A stretch of 64,000 nucleotides of DNA from CAWBUW01 sp963792075 (GTDB lineage Bacteria > Chloroflexota > Anaerolineae > Anaerolineales > UBA4823), in contig CAWBUW010000004.1 in assembly GCA_963792075.1 (NCBI GenBank), positions 45,801-109,800 on the forward strand, in the 5' to 3' direction. This document shows positions 1 through 10,036 of this stretch, piece after piece (position 1 is the first letter of the stretch; each line of letters begins with the position of its first letter). The translations under genes and the position numbers were made by a program. The notes under the pieces were generated by a model. That model saw only the letters and a list, made by a program, of their open reading frames with translations, had not been told where the DNA came from and did not search any database.

Positions 1-204
1 CGCAACGTGTGGTGATTGGGTTTCCAACGGTGGCTGGTCTGGCGCCGTTGGCCTTTCCAGCGTCGCTGGTCTTCCAGCGACCGCCATCCCGCACGCGGGC
101 AGGGTGGCGACGTTCGTCAAGTTGCTTTCTGCGCCATCCTTGGTTCAGGATGGAGCATATGGATGATGTATTTTGATTGTATGGCGAAAAGATAAATCGG
201 GGGA

Positions 205-264
205 TAGACAAGTGTCCCGTGAGAGTGGTGTCAATTGTCCCGTAGCAGGCGGGACAATTGTCCC
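205..264. promoter_or_regulatory. palindrome array A (GGGACAATTGTCCC type, three copies)
   Basis: Three copies of a 14-bp palindrome lie at 205-218, 228-241 and 251-264, spaced exactly 23 bp start to start. The third is the perfect palindrome GGGACAATTGTCCC; the first two match it at 11 and 12 of 14 positions and keep the TGTCCC half and the following GT. The same motif recurs at 25815-25873 and 37617-37653. Palindromic tandem copies with fixed phasing indicate sites for a dimeric DNA-binding protein. At the other two loci the array lies about 60-80 bp upstream of a minus-strand gene, so the controlled gene here would run off the left edge; I cannot identify it. Confidence 0.6.
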
Positions 265-318
265 GTGTTTTTTGATGTGCTAATTCTGTGCCGCGAGGAA
301 CACACCACGGGCTACCTT

Positions 319-395
319 TACACCAGTGGTGTATAGTCCCCTTAAGCCGTTACCCCGGTTTACACCAGGTGTGTTCGGGGTTTACACCAGGGGGG
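319..395. repeat. TTTACACCAG repeats with palindromic first copy
   Basis: TTTACACCAG occurs at 318-327, 359-368 and 381-390. The first copy extends to the perfect palindrome TACACCAGTGGTGTA (319-333); the second is partly palindromic (TACACCAGGTGTGTT), and the third has lost the right half. This looks like an operator or iteron set distinct from the neighbouring GGGACAATTGTCCC array. No adjacent gene is recognisable, so its role is unknown. Confidence 0.4.
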
Positions 396-656
396 AATGA
401 ACCAGATGAATAATTGTAATTTTACTGACAATCCATTTTTTGGACTTTAAACAAAAGTTGACAAAATAGGAGAACTGCGCAAACTGGAGTGATGGACATC
501 AACACACAGTTTACACAGTTCCGGAACCAAGTTTACCAGAACTTGCGATTTCACCCTCGATTTTTGTCGAGGCTATTTGAGTTTGTCAAAAGTCCATCAG
601 CTAACTTTTATATGAGATAGCTGACGAAGTCTAAAACTGACGCACTTGAGAAATTA

Positions 657-1418
657 TTAACGGAAATAATTGATAAGATCTGCAACCCGAAGAACACCAT
701 CAAATTTTAAGGGCTTCGTAGACGAAGTTAATCTTCCCTTTTCGCCCATTTCATCGCCTAAACATGTCACAATAATGTCTGCTTTGTGTAAATCTTCTCT
801 TTCTGTGTAATTATTGGTTGTGGCTACTACATTCATACCAGCAGCCTTGGCAGCCAACACACCATTTTTTGAATCCTCAATAACAATACATTCTTCAGCT
901 TGAAATCCTGTCTTTGAAAGGGCTAAAAGATATATCTCAGGATCTGGTTTCTTCTTAGAAACAATATCCCCGGCTAGTACAAATTCAAAATGAATGTCCC
1001 TTAATATTTGTTGCGTAATCGCTCGGGCGGTTCTTTCATGTGATGTCGTACAAACCCCGAGCACAAGATTTAATTTCTCAGCTTCTTGCATGAATTGATG
1101 AATTCCAGGTCGTAAGGGTAATTGTCCACTTTCAATAAGATTAATAAAGGTTTCTGTCTTATAGTTATGAATTTTATTGATAAAGGCTTCTTCTTCGGCT
1201 GAATCATTGTTAAAACGAATATTGTGCGAATGTAAATAATATTTTATCCTTTCCTTGCCACCTGCTATTTGTAATAAATCATGGTAATCATCTACATCCC
1301 ATTCAAAGTTAAGGTTGAAAAAATTAAAAGTCTTGTTGAAAGCAACTCTATGACCGTCTCGTTCGGTATCAATTATCACACCATCTTGATCAAAGAAGAT
1401 AGCCTTTATCTCGGACAT
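657..1418 (-). CDS. HAD-superfamily phosphatase, beta-phosphoglucomutase-like
   Basis: A 253-residue protein with the haloacid dehalogenase fold of subfamily IA, cytoplasmic. Motif I is FFDQDGVI near the N terminus (nucleophile Asp and +2 Asp), motif II is the Thr in VCTTSHE, motif III is a Lys of SKKKPDPEIY, and motif IV is VIEDSKNGV with the metal-binding acidic residue. The alpha-helical cap lies between motifs I and II, as in phosphoglycolate phosphatase and beta-phosphoglucomutase. Length and motif order are complete, so the gene looks intact. It starts 13 bp after the end of the class II aldolase gene on the same strand, suggesting a two-gene sugar-phosphate operon. The substrate cannot be told from sequence. 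Confidence 0.85.
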   Translation of the reverse strand: MSEIKAIFFDQDGVIIDTERDGHRVAFNKTFNFFNLNFEWDVDDYHDLLQIAGGKERIKYYLHSHNIRFNNDSAEEEAFINKIHNYKTETFINLIESGQLPLRPGIHQFMQEAEKLNLVLGVCTTSHERTARAITQQILRDIHFEFVLAGDIVSKKKPDPEIYLLALSKTGFQAEECIVIEDSKNGVLAAKAAGMNVVATTNNYTEREDLHKADIIVTCLGDEMGEKGRLTSSTKPLKFDGVLRVADLINYFR

Positions 1419-1431
1419 GGTAATCTCTCTC

Positions 1432-2306
1432 TCATTTGGAGGTCCTGGTACTGCTAAATAGTTTTATCCAGTTTGTTACTAATTGACACGTAGCATCTTT
1501 CACCTCAGCATCAATTTTCCCTGGCTCATATTCGTTTTGGTGGCTAGAAATATATTTATACGTTGTATCAATTAGATTGTGTTTTAGGTCCGTGGAAACA
1601 TTAAATTTAGATCTCCCAATTTAATTAGATGTCGAACAGTTGTTTCTGGCAAACCTGTCCCACCATGGACAACTAACGGGGTTCTTATTCTTTCGTGATT
1701 GAGCATATTAAAAATTCGACCAAATCGATCAAAATCGATTTTTGGATCCTTTGTTTTATAAATACCATGTGCGGTACCAATTGCCGGTGCAAAAAGATCA
1801 ATTCCCGTTCCTTCAACAAATTCAAATACCTGATCCGGATTGCATAACTCTGCTTCAGTTTCAACAACATGCACTTGGTCTTCTACGCCAGAAACAGTCC
1901 CTAATTCTCCTTCAACCGAAATTCCAATCTTGTGGCAATAATCAACAACATCTTTTGTTTGTCTGATATTTTCAAAAAACGAAAGTTTAGAGCCATCAAA
2001 CATAATATTAGTGTATCCTGCATCTGCACACCTTTTGCAAAAATCAATATTTGTGCAATGATCGAGGTGTAAACAAACTGGAATATCAACAGATGCCGCC
2101 ATCGTTCTATAAACGGAAGCTACTACTTCGGGTGTATAGAATTTTGATGGAGCCACCGATACTTGAACAATAACGGGCACATTAAATGCTGCATTAGTTT
2201 CTATAATGGCTTTCATTTGAACAAAACTTGTAATATTAAAAGCACCTATCGCATACTTATTGATTGTGGCTCGATTTGTAATATTGATGGCATTTTCAAT
2301 TGTCAT
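1432..2306 (-). CDS. class II fructose-bisphosphate/tagatose-bisphosphate aldolase family, one frameshift
   Basis: Zn-dependent class II aldolase of the FbaA/GatY/KbaY family, which cleaves ketose bisphosphates or related sugar phosphates to dihydroxyacetone phosphate plus an aldehyde. Visible are the zinc-site segment HLDHCTN (about residue 80), the GELGTVSGVED block, and the phosphate-binding VVHGGTGLP near the C terminus. The intact frame stops after about 240 residues, but the family C terminus (KFNVSTDLK and onward) continues in another frame to a stop at 1432. The break near 1600 fits loss of one base where GGAGCATCT would be expected. Full family length (about 285 residues) is recovered across the frameshift. 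It lies just upstream of the HAD phosphatase, probably in an operon. Confidence 0.8.
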
Positions 2307-2439
2307 AACAAAATCCTCCTAAATGTAAATACTAAGGTATTACAGAAAATCCACGTCAAATAAATTTGTCCAACATTTTCACCCCAGAAGGGTGATGGTT
2401 GTGGCTGAACGCACTTAATTTTAGCATTGTTTCCTCCAT

Positions 2440-3060
2440 TGAATAACTTTTTTAGTGAGCCCTTTTGTAAAACATTTCCCGATTTAGCAATTCATCTTTG
2501 AGTTTGCCATTGAAACTTCAACATAGCCATTCTTCCGGGGGCTTCCAGGCCCAATGAACAATGCCTTTACCCCTAATTCATGCAACCATTTCCGCGTTTG
2601 CTTTGAGTGTATTCAGAGCCATTATCAGAGCGATTATAATCAGGTGTCCCTTTTTCACAAAACAACTCTGTCAAACATTCCAACACGTCCTCTGATTTGA
2701 GATTGCGTTTCACTCTAATCGCCAGGCTTTCACGAGTAAATTCATAGATAATGTTCGACGTCCGAGATGGGCTCCCATCATGCGCCCTATCCATCTTAAA
2801 ATCATAACTCCATATATGGTTAGGACGCTCTGACCTTAAACAAACGCAAGATCCGACATTCAGTCACAATCAGCCTCGTTTTGGCTGCATTTGTGGCACT
2901 ATCAACTCCTCTGATCTCCAAACACCTGGACTTGCAGCAGGTGCAAGTGTCCGTTCAATACGTTTATGATTTACTTGCCAACCTTCAGATTGTAACATGG
3001 ATATGATCCTTCGATAATCGTAGCGACCATATTTAGTATGGCTTTTTCAAGAAGGGCAAT
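2440..3060 (-). pseudogene. IS3-family transposase OrfB remnant
   Basis: Reading right to left on the minus strand, fragments in three frames give a continuous IS3-type OrfB. They run from YGRYDYRRI through GWQVNHKRIERTLA and VPQMQPKR to a WSYDFK-type start of the rve integrase domain. RSDNGSEY, carrying the second catalytic Asp, follows, then IGPGSPRKNGY and SFNGKLKDELLNREMF around the catalytic Glu. Numerous frameshifts and in-frame stops show that it is dead. No terminal repeats were recognised. It separates the aldolase/HAD operon from the IclR-type regulator. Confidence 0.75.
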
Positions 3061-3397
3061 AATTCTCAAAATGGGAAAATATCAATTGCTGCGAAGAGTG
3101 ATTTATGTTTAATATTGTCTCATATCAAACGGTGAAGAGCACTATCAAATCTTAGCCCTGAAATGTTTCTAAGTCAACCGACCGTTTCATTATGTGGAAT
3201 CCATTTCAAATTATAGCATTTATGATATGAGCTTTTCCCGGATCAATCCCTCAAAAAGTCATTGTCTTTAAAAAATGAAATCCAACCAAGCAGTAAATGT
3301 AATAAATTTTATATGACTTTAATCACTTTTTATGTAAAGGAAAAGAATATACAATTGTTTCATATTCCAAAACACATTCCACAATGCGAAACGACAA

Positions 3398-4290
3398 ATG
3401 AGAGAAAACAAAGATACTAATTCAGTTAAATCCGTTGAACGGGCGTTTGGCGTCTTGGAAATGTTAGCCTCCAAGAAAGACCCCGTTAGTCTGGGTGAGA
3501 TCTCAGAAAATTTTCGATTAAATAAAAGCACAACCCGGCGTTTTGCACTGACATTAATGAGCCTCGGGTATATCGAACAAAATCCCCGAACAAAATACTA
3601 TTCCCGGACTTCAAAATTGGTTTGGCTGGCTAGCTCGATTAAAAGGACCTTAACATCAATACGATCGCTGCACCGTATCTAGATTACCTGGCGAAAGAGA
3701 CAGGTGAAACTGTTAATCTGGCGATATTAAATGGTGAAAATGTATTTTATGTTGATAAACGTGAATCAAGCCATCCACTCAGGATTTGCATAAATGTTGG
3801 CGAGAAAGCGCCAGTTTACGCAACCGCTCTTGGTAAAGTGATTTTGGCTTTTGCCAGTGACGAGAAGAGGGACAAGATTAAGAATATTACTCAGACGCTG
3901 ACATCATTTACCAGCTATACCATCAAGTCATGGGGTGAGTTGGAAATGCAATTAGCAACAATTCATAAAGATGGTGTGGCAATGGATCGTGAGGAGCTGT
4001 TTAGCGGATTAGTCTGCATGGCAGCTCCTATTTTTGTTGATGGTGAACCCGTTGCAGCCATGAGCATTTCAGTACCAATTAATCGCTGTGAAGGGCAGCG
4101 AACTGAAATATTCAAACACCTCCTACTTACTGAAATTGAAAAACTCAATGAAGAAATGCGAACCCTTCACATTATCAATGTCGATAATTTCTTATGGGGA
4201 ACCCTCCGTGACTATAATAGTGAGACACCTACCCCCCATAATTTACAGTTGAGGGCGGGGGAGAAAAATCGTGATGGAAGAGTTGAATGA
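3398..4290 (+). CDS. IclR-family transcriptional regulator, one frameshift
   Basis: IclR-type regulator with an N-terminal winged helix (residues about 10-70: SVERAFGVLEML, LNKSTTRRFALTLMSLGYI) and a C-terminal ligand-binding domain (GETVNLAILNGENVFYVDK, YATALGKVILAF, GLVCMAAPIFVDGEPVAAMSISVP). A frameshift near 3650 splits the linker region. The family C terminus would end near LNEEMRTLHI; beyond that, the open frame runs into the IS remnant that begins at 4221, so the last 25 or so residues are probably not native. IclR proteins commonly control adjacent catabolic operons, so the transporter and catabolic cluster downstream is the natural target (inference). Confidence 0.8.
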
Positions 4291-4640
4291 TAAGGTAAGC
4301 GAGAAAATGCCAAAGACAGAAGTTGTAGCCAAAGCAAAACACCGGCGGTTCACAGCAGAATACAAACTGCGCATCCTCCGCGAACTGGGATCGCTTATCA
4401 AAAGAACCCAGAGCGTTTTGTTAAAGGACAACCTACGCCACCTCAGTTGCCTCAGGCGGTATGGATCAATCCACCGAAACCTGCCTTGAAGCTGGAAGAA
4501 CCGTGGCAATCGTCGTAGTAGAGGTTGTGGATAAGTGGGCAGAGTACTTCCCACTTATCCACAACCTTCCCCGAGTGAAAGGAGAGAAAACGAGCCAATA
4601 CAGATCAAAACTACAGTAAATTATTGACCAGCTTGTCTCA
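4221..4640 (+). mobile_element. internally deleted IS3-type remnant with OrfA fragment
   Basis: The OrfA fragment at 4271-4489 (plus strand) contains HRRFTAEYKLRILREL, the helix-turn-helix start typical of IS3-family OrfA, then loses homology. TGAGACA at 4221-4227 and its complement TGTCTCA at 4634-4640 could be terminal inverted repeats, making this a 420-bp internally deleted element. The perfect hairpin at 4523-4566 lies inside. The left end interrupts the 3' part of the IclR gene. The boundaries are inferred from only seven matching bases. Confidence 0.5.
4523..4566. repeat. 17-bp perfect inverted repeat containing two DnaA-box sequences
   Basis: GGTTGTGGATAAGTGGG (4523-4539) and its exact complement (4550-4566) flank a 10-base loop. 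Each arm contains the canonical DnaA-box sequence TTATCCACA in opposite orientation. It may act as a strong transcription-blocking hairpin at the end of the transposase fragment, or simply be part of the insertion sequence. No other replication-origin feature was seen around it. Confidence 0.6.
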
Positions 4641-4743
4641 AACCCTTGACACGTTCCGAAGGAGGTAAGAAAAGTTTAGGATTGCTCGTGATTATTTCTA
4701 AAAATCGGTTTGGTTTTAATTGGATTTTACAAAGGAGAAAATA

Positions 4744-6303
4744 ATGAAACACAATCTACTGAAAATATTAAGTATTTTGATCGTCACCGCGGTACTCTTG
4801 ACCGCCTGTTCCACCTCCACTCCTCCCCCGGTAGCCACCGAAGCACCGGCAGCAGCGACTGTTGCCACTGAGGCTCCCACAAATGCACCTGTACAACCTA
4901 TGGTGCTTAGGACGGAATCACTGCAAGTCTTGCAGTCGGGGATCCACAAATGACCGGTTCCACCGCAGATCAGGCTGTACTTCTGAATATATTTGAACCG
5001 TTGACACGTCGCGATTCGAGCGGACAGCTTCAGCCCCGCCTTGCGCTGTCATGGACAAATGTCGATCCGACGACATGGGAATTCAAATTGCGAGAAAATG
5101 TAACTTTCCAGAATGGTGAACCATTTAACGTGGATGCGGTGAAATATTCGCTTGAAAGAGTGTTCGCTCCTGGCAGCAAGTCGCCTATTGTTGAGATGGC
5201 AGATTTCGATAGCGTAGAAGTAGTCGATCCTTACACTGTAAGGATCCACACAAAAGAAGCCGATCCTTATGTACCCGATAAGGTAGCGCTTTTCGGAGGT
5301 ATGATAGTTCCTCCGCAATATATCGAAAAAAATGGCGAAGAGTTCTTTAACTCAAATCCTGTTGGTACTGGCCCATTCATGTTCAAAGAATGGGTTAAGG
5401 ATGACCACTTAACATTGGTTGCAAACCCGAACTATTGGGGTGGCGCTCCTCAACTCAGCGAGCTCACCTTCAAGTTCATTCCCGACGCCGCTGCGCGTGT
5501 TGCAGCGCTGCTTTCTGGAGATGTTGACATAATCGACCAGGTAAATGTTACAGCAATTGACGCGATAAAGAAAAACCAAAGCCTTAGGCTTGATATAGCG
5601 AAAGGCATCCGTATATTCTATATGTCTACGGCATACCCAACCGATCCCACCTCCGACGTGAAAGTGCGTCAGGCGATCAGTTATGCTATTGACACGAAAC
5701 AGCTTATTCAGACTCTCCTTGGAGGATACGGAATCCAGATCGCAGGCCCTTACAATACTTCAAACTTTGGATCCGATGTTGACCTCACGCCTTATCCGTA
5801 CGATACAGCCAAGGCCAAAGAGTCTGAACCCAGGCCGGATATCCGAATGGGTTCGATATCGATATGAACACCGATTTGGGGAGCTTCCATTGCGCAGGCT
5901 GTCGCGGATATGCTCAAGCAGGTTGGGATTAATGTCAATAGAAATTCAATTGCCCGACGCTGATTACGAGGACAAGTATAGCAATGGTCAACTTGCGCCA
6001 CTTTGGTCAACGGCTACTCAGTATGGCAGGGAGATCCAACGACCTTAATCAGCACGTTCTTTGTAACAGGTAAGCCGCGTGGAAAAAATTCCAGTCCTGA
6101 GTTAGATGCGGCTATCAAAGACATGAAGACAACCATGGACGCAACTGCAAGGCCGCCGAAGCTCCACGATACTGACCACATTTCATAATGACGCTCCATG
6201 GGAGTATCTATATCAGTCCAACGACCTCTATGGAGTAGGCAGCAAGGTACAGTGGAACATCCCGTACGATAGAATGTTTGAAATGCATCGGAACTATCAC
6301 TAA
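4744..6303 (+). CDS. oligopeptide/dipeptide ABC transporter substrate-binding lipoprotein, frameshifted
   Basis: Extracytoplasmic solute-binding protein of family 5 (DppA/OppA type). It starts at MKHNLLKILS (ATG at 4744, GGAG just upstream) with a signal peptide and lipobox LLTAC, followed by a Pro/Thr/Ala linker. The mature part shows FEPLTRRDSSGQLQPRLA, WEFKLRENVTFQNGEP, GTGPFMFKEW, NPNYWGG and FKFIPDAAARVAALLSGDVD, all characteristic of the family. Frameshifts near 4930, 5840, 5990 and 6050 break the frame, but homology continues to the end (PWEYLYQSNDLYGVGSKVQW), so the gene is full length. It would feed the permeases and ATPases encoded at 7190-12018, from which an IS982 remnant now separates it. 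Confidence 0.8.
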
Positions 6304-6368
6304 GAATGGATATCAATAAGGGTTTATTTTTCGATAAGAATCCTTTTACCGAAAAAAGCAGGTACTTG

Positions 6369-6392
6369 AGCGGAGCCTCAAGGGGCTCCGCT
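6369..6392 (+). terminator. hairpin after the binding-protein gene
   Basis: AGCGGAGCC (6369-6377) pairs perfectly with GGCTCCGCT (6384-6392) across a six-base loop, about 65 bp after the stop codon. There is no T-run, so it could be an attenuator or mRNA-stabilising hairpin between binding-protein and permease genes rather than a true intrinsic terminator. Confidence 0.5.
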
Positions 6393-6509
6393 CACTAGCC
6401 GCCTTATGATTTGCCAAAGGCGTCTTGAACAACCTATATAACATAAATTCGATGCCGCCAAATTACATGCAAATGAAATGGTTAAAAGTAACCTCTCTTT
6501 AAATAATCA

Positions 6510-7140
6510 TCAGGCAATTTGCTGATTTATATTTTTATTATTGGGATCATATGCTAGTTCGGGAAAGCCAGAGGTTTTGATTTGGAGGAAGTCCGGCTTT
6601 CCAAGTAAACGATTGATGTAAATGCACAAGGTATGAGCGGTCAACTTACTAACACAAACGGGTACACAAACCCCAAAAGGTATGGGCGTAATTCTTTTCA
6701 ATCGTAAACTGCCCCGACAATTGACCATTGACCGTCTCAATCAACTGGCGGATGGCATTGTGCAGGTGCTAAAAAGTTTTAGAAACTTGCTGTTTCTGGT
6801 TCGCTCTGGGAGATCGTACGCAGCACAATGCGGTTTTTCTCCCACAATTCTTTGCGCTTTAGCTGCGCTTATGTAAGCTTTGTCTCCCAGCACTTCCAAA
6901 TTGGTATGCTCGTTGAGCAATTCAAATCCGGCTTCCAAGTCGCTACAGTTGGCAGACCCTTCAGTAAGAAATTTCAAAAAAGGCTTTCCCAACAGGCTCG
7001 CCAAGGCGCTTTTGCGCAAGATGTTTAGCTGTACCTGTGGCACTTGTCGCTCAAAATCGGTCAACCGATGCGACAGATAAGGGAACTTTCTGACCGGCTT
7101 CCAGATATGCCGCCAGAGCCCTTCGTGAATTTCCTTACGT
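6510..7140 (-). pseudogene. IS982-family transposase remnant
   Basis: Minus-strand fragments in two or three frames give the C-terminal two thirds of an IS982-type DDE transposase: NLEVLGDKAYISAAKAQ around a catalytic Asp, then the highly typical ending LTAHTLCIYINRLLGKPDFL and QIKT. The N-terminal region and at least two frameshifts are damaged. Its insertion between the binding-protein gene and the permease genes suggests that it disrupted the transporter operon. Confidence 0.75.
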
Positions 7141-7189
7141 AAAGATACACTACCTCCACTGTACGGTGGATGAAAGGTTTCTATACTGT

Positions 7190-8114
7190 ATGATATATAT
7201 TTTTAAAATATTAATTGTCATGTTGATAACATTTATAGGGGAGTCACTGCTGTCGTGTTTTTTATGTTGCATTTGACAGGAGATCCTACGAATCTTATTC
7301 TTCCTGGACACTGCCACACCGGCTCAGCAGGAAGAGCTCAGAATTAAGATGGGTTTCGACAAGCCATTGGTCGAACAGTATTTTTAATTTCGCTTCAGGT
7401 ATAGTCAAAGGTGACTTCGGTTACTCATATTTTTATCAATTACCGGCTATCGACCTTTTAATGGAAAGATATCCAGCCACGATCGAGCTTATGGGGCCTT
7501 GGCTTTGCTGCTCATAATATGCATCTCGGTTCCATTAGCAGTAATGTCAGTTATGAGCAAATCGAGGATTATTACGGTGATAGGTGCCGGAATCGTGTTT
7601 GTTGGAGATAGTTTCCGAATCGTTCTACCTGTATTATTTTTTTATCGATATTTTCAGTCGTTTTGGGCTGGTTGCCTCCGGGGGGGAATGAGCAGGGAAT
7701 AAAAAGTGTAATCCTTCCGAGCGTTGTACTGGCGTTGTACGGCTCTCCACAGATGATACAAGTGCTGCGCACCTCGCTTGGAACAGTAAAATATATGGAT
7801 TTTGTAAGGACTGCGCGTTAGAAAGGACAGACGGAACCAAAGATAATGTTAAATCACATCTTCAGGAACGCGGCGGATACCGTTCATAACGGCGTTGGGG
7901 GGCCCAAGTAAGCATATTGATGGGCGGCTCCATCGTTACAGAAACAGTTTTCGGTTGGCCCGGCATCGGAGAGCTGATGATAAAGGCCATCAACAATCGA
8001 GATTACCCCGTTGTCCAGGCAGGTGTTTTGATGATAGCCATTATTATTATGGGCATCAATCTTTTAATAGACCTACTGTATGCGGTAATCGATCCGAGAA
8101 TTCGCTATGAATAG
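7190..8114 (+). CDS. dipeptide-type ABC transporter permease (DppB family), multiple frameshifts
   Basis: Inner-membrane permease. From ATG 7190 the N-terminal membrane segment leads into VFFMLHLTGDPTNLILPG, which is typical of DppB/OppB. The C terminus contains the EAA-type loop and last helices (GGSIVTETVFGWPGIGELM, AGVLMIAIIIMGINLLIDL) and ends DPRIRYE at 8114. Between these, at least four frame changes interrupt the reading (near 7250, 7385, 7620 and 7820), but colinear homology is retained throughout. It would pair with the DppC-type permease immediately downstream. The start codon is chosen because it restores the family N terminus; its ribosome binding site is weak. Confidence 0.75.
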
Positions 8115-8124
8115 GGGGCATATT

Positions 8125-8988
8125 AATGATAAAGATGAAATCTAAAATTATGACTTTTAAACCGACTTAAACAATATGTCGGTTACTATGGCGACCGCGT
8201 ATTTAGCAATCATACTTATCGTTTCGTTTGCTGCGCCCTCTACATACCGTGAATTATTGAAACAAAGGAAACCTTTTATATATTCAGGTACCGCCGAGCC
8301 TATTCAGCCAAAATTCCAGTTACATTTTGGGTACAGATTTTTATGGTCGCGACATTCTTTCACGCATAATATTCGGTCCCATTACTTTGATTATTTCCCT
8401 GTATCGGTGGCGTTATCCTGATAATCGAAACGTGATCGGGATTGTCTCGGGATATATGGCGCAATTAACTAGATTATAACGAGGAAAGTGGATGTTCAAT
8501 TGGCATTTCCAGCCATTGTGCTTTCGATAGTAGTCGTATCAGCTCTAGGCGGCTCGTCGATTTTTAATGTTATTTCGTGTTAACCATAAGAGGATAGGTG
8601 CAAATACCAGGATTGTTCGTTCGGTGGAGCTCATTAGGGAAAGCTTGCTGATTGAATCTAGCCGAGTATAGGCGCTTCACGGATGAGAATAATGTTTGTG
8701 CATATCCTTCCCATCGTTTCAACTGCATTTGCCATCGCGACGATTCAGATTCCTCAGTTTATCATCCAAGAGGCGAGCCTCAGCTTTTTAGGTCTTGGCA
8801 TACCGTTTTCAGAACCCAGTTGGGGAGGGCTCATGCAGCAGGGTCAGCAGGTAATCTACTCGGCTTGGTGGCCGATAGTTTTCCCGTCTATTGCTATTGG
8901 AACTGTAGTTTTTGCCGGCATAGTCATAAGTAACTGCATCTCGCTGTATTTCGAGCGGCATGACATCATTACATACGCGAAGGTATGA
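8125..8988 (+). CDS. dipeptide-type ABC transporter permease (DppC family), multiple frameshifts
   Basis: Second permease subunit. The sequence reads MIKMKSK..., then a membrane segment, then the family signature GTDFYGRDILSRIIFGP around 8335, and ends with QEASLSFLGLGIPFSEPSWG and the last transmembrane helix to 8988. Stops and frame changes occur near 8165, 8250, 8320, 8430, 8480 and 8580, making it one of the most damaged genes in the cluster. Ten base pairs separate it from the DppB-type gene, and it overlaps the following serine hydrolase start by 4 bp, so operon structure is retained. Confidence 0.7.
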
Positions 8989-10036
8989 TGCGGAAAAGGA
9001 AAAGGGTTATGTTTAGGGAATATTTAGAGAAACAAGTAAAAGGCCGCGTGTTTCCGGGAGCAGCGCTTCTGGTTTATAAAAACGAACAGTTACTTGCGGA
9101 AGAGTATGTTGGTACGTTGTCATATGAGCTTGACAATAAGGTCAACAACAATACACGTTATGATCTTGCCTCTATTACAAAGGTATTTACATCAGTATGT
9201 ATCGCGATTTTAGTAGAAAGAAAAGAGATTTTGCTGGATGAGCCTGCAGTAAAATACCTGCCGGAGCTGTCTGGTACCAAAAAGGGCTCGATTACCATAA
9301 AGCAGCTGTGCACGCATACGGCGGGGCTTTTCGGAAATCCGGAACTTCACAAGGCGATACCTGGTCGTGTCGAGTTGTTCAAAGAGTTTTTTACACATCC
9401 ATTGCTTTACAATCCATCCGAGCATGTGTTTTATACGGAGTTTCTTGGTTATCAGTTCCTTGGATATGTAATTGAGCGAGTTTCGGGAATGAAACTTAGG
9501 AATTTATGAAGCGGAACATCTTTGATCCGCTCGGTTTAAACTCCACATCGTATCTGCCTGAAGATAAAAACAACATTGCACCTACGGAATATAGCGTATT
9601 TCGTGGACGTATATGCACGGGTGAAGTACATGATGACAATTGCTTCGTACTCGGCAGTATTTGCGGGCATGCAGGTTTATTTTCAACAACAAAAGATGTG
9701 GCAGATTTTTGGCAGGATGTTGATAGGAGATGGTTCACCAGTTTTTAGGCAAAAAAGCTCATTATCTCCACTTTTCACCAGTTATACAGAAGGCATGGAG
9801 CAAATAAGGTCGATAAGTTTTATCTCAACAATCCGATAATGGGGGATTGGGCGTGCCCAACATATAGCCACACAGGATTTACGGGAACGAGTTTGTTTCT
9901 GGTACCCAAGCATAAATTGGCCGCCGTTCTTTTGACGAATCGCGTATGCCCTACCAGGGAAAACGAAAAAATAAACGAGGCAAGGTTTGGCCTACATTCT
10001 CTTCTAGCCCGCATGCTGGACGAGGAAAATTCATGA
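8985..10036 (+). CDS. beta-lactamase-fold serine hydrolase (class C/EstB-like), frameshifted
   Basis: Serine hydrolase of the beta-lactamase/DD-peptidase family. The catalytic SxxK motif is LASITKVFTS (about residue 65), the Tyr motif region is YTEFLGYQFLGYVIE, and the third box is HTGFTGTSLFLVP near the C terminus. No signal peptide is evident, arguing for an intracellular esterase or amidase. Frame changes near 9500, 9725 and 9830 break it into pieces, but the full family length (about 350 residues) is present. Its stop overlaps the ATG of the next ABC ATPase gene (ATGA at 10033-10036), so the two are translationally coupled. A role in processing the imported peptide-like substrate is likely but not shown. 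Confidence 0.75.

Larger units (their letters stand above)
1..656. other. gene-poor left edge
   Basis: No coding region can be supported here. On the minus strand a reading frame from about 135 to the window edge stays open and is proline-rich, but it has no convincing start or family resemblance. The stretch contains the palindrome array at 205-264, the TTTACACCAG repeats at 319-395, and a small hairpin at 555-572 (CCTCGA, loop TTTTTG, TCGAGG). Confidence 0.5.

Noticed and set aside
657..2306. Aldolase and HAD genes considered as part of the downstream catabolic operon
   Set aside because: They are on the opposite strand and separated by an IS3 remnant and the IclR gene, so they can share regulation but not a transcript.
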